This document shows, in pieces, positions 63,825 through 64,000 of a stretch of 64,000 nt of DNA (positions within the stretch are counted from its first letter, which is position 1; every line of letters begins with the position of its first letter). The position numbers were made by a program, and so were the translations under genes. The DNA comes from Cyanobium sp. C1_MAG_00004 (GTDB lineage: Bacteria; Cyanobacteriota; Cyanobacteriia; PCC-6307; Cyanobiaceae). The stretch spans positions 50,815 to 114,814 of the forward strand of contig JAIXOF010000120.1 in the NCBI GenBank assembly GCA_027486935.1. Direction: 5' to 3'. Below the pieces are notes generated by a model, which was not told the origin of the DNA, did not search any database, and saw only the letters and a program-made list of their open reading frames with translations.

Positions 63825-64000
63825 GTGGTCGTCGCTACCGCCGTTTCCTCCCAGCAGGGGCGCGTTGCGCCCGCCCCCGATGGCGATCTGGTGCGCAGTT
63901 ACCTGCGCGACATCGGCCGGGTGCCGCTGCTGACCCACGAGCAGGAAATCACCCTGGGCCGTCAGGTGCAGGAGCTGGTTGCCCTGGAAGAACTGGAGTC
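63825..64000 (+). CDS. Sigma-70 family RNA polymerase sigma factor, N-terminal part only
   Basis: Open to the right edge; 58 complete codons seen from GTG 63825. After a short variable N-terminus the sequence [34 protein letters not shown] is region 1.2 of cyanobacterial sigma factors. Regions 2 to 4 are outside the window, so group 1 (RpoD/SigA) versus group 2 cannot be decided; the lack of a long acidic N-terminal extension favours a group 2 factor. Confidence 0.85.
   Translation, partial: MVVATAVSSQQGRVAPAPDGDLVRSYLRDIGRVPLLTHEQEITLGRQVQELVALEELE

Overview
The window looks like chromosome from a high-GC picocyanobacterium of the Cyanobium / Synechococcus (alpha-cyanobacterial) type. This rests on photosynthesis and plastid-type genes (psbZ, a Psb34/Ssl1498-like protein, Ycf23-, Ycf37- and possibly Ycf52-like genes), the sulfolipid pair sqdB-sqdX, a four-ACT aspartokinase, cobalamin genes (cbiD, cobH), and at least twelve copies of the cyanobacterial HIP1 octamer GCGATCGC. 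Genes are packed tightly on both strands and no gene-free gap exceeds about 230 bp. Both ends are cut: a class V aminotransferase on the left and a sigma-70 family factor on the right.

Layout. 1-8.7 kb: aminotransferase, cbiD, guaA, two unknown proteins, mrdA (PBP2), then sqdX and sqdB on the other strand. 8.8-14.7 kb: Psb34-like protein, thiG, an exported unknown, a Ycf37-like TPR protein, rplT-rpmI, a SpoIID-family protein and a membrane GT2 enzyme that is probably the monoglucosyldiacylglycerol synthase. 14.7-20.3 kb: dnaX and the proteostasis run tig-clpP-clpX. 20.5-29.2 kb: asd-dapA (lysine/diaminopimelate), RNase J, a TPR protein coupled to tilS, Ycf23/DUF561 and uvrB.

29.2-40.4 kb is the accessory part and the most interesting. 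First comes a four-gene peptide-export operon: PpiC-like isomerase, ABC exporter with a cNMP-binding-like domain and a degenerate C39 domain, HlyD adaptor, and a Nif11/prochlorosin-like precursor ending in a double-Gly leader and a four-cysteine core. Next to it is a translationally coupled NfrB-NfrA-DUF4434 cassette, a candidate exopolysaccharide synthesis and secretion system whose synthase carries two tandem MshEN (c-di-GMP-type) modules. The cassette lies directly downstream of holA-lysC. Both machines pair an envelope export function with a cytosolic nucleotide-sensor-like domain. I infer that this 11 kb block was inserted between housekeeping genes and serves surface or community behaviour.

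40.4-64 kb returns to housekeeping: lysC, holA, cobH, mutS, psbZ, ribH, a dTDP-rhamnose operon (rfbA-C-D-B) ending at a tRNA-Gly(GCC), a GNAT acetyltransferase, secA, cysE, a GntR-type regulator, a dienelactone hydrolase family protein, infC, miaA, gyrB, a small SH3-like protein, a glutathione peroxidase, mgtE and the start of a sigma factor. The rhamnose operon could supply the envelope-polysaccharide machinery with activated sugar, but nothing in the sequence proves that link.
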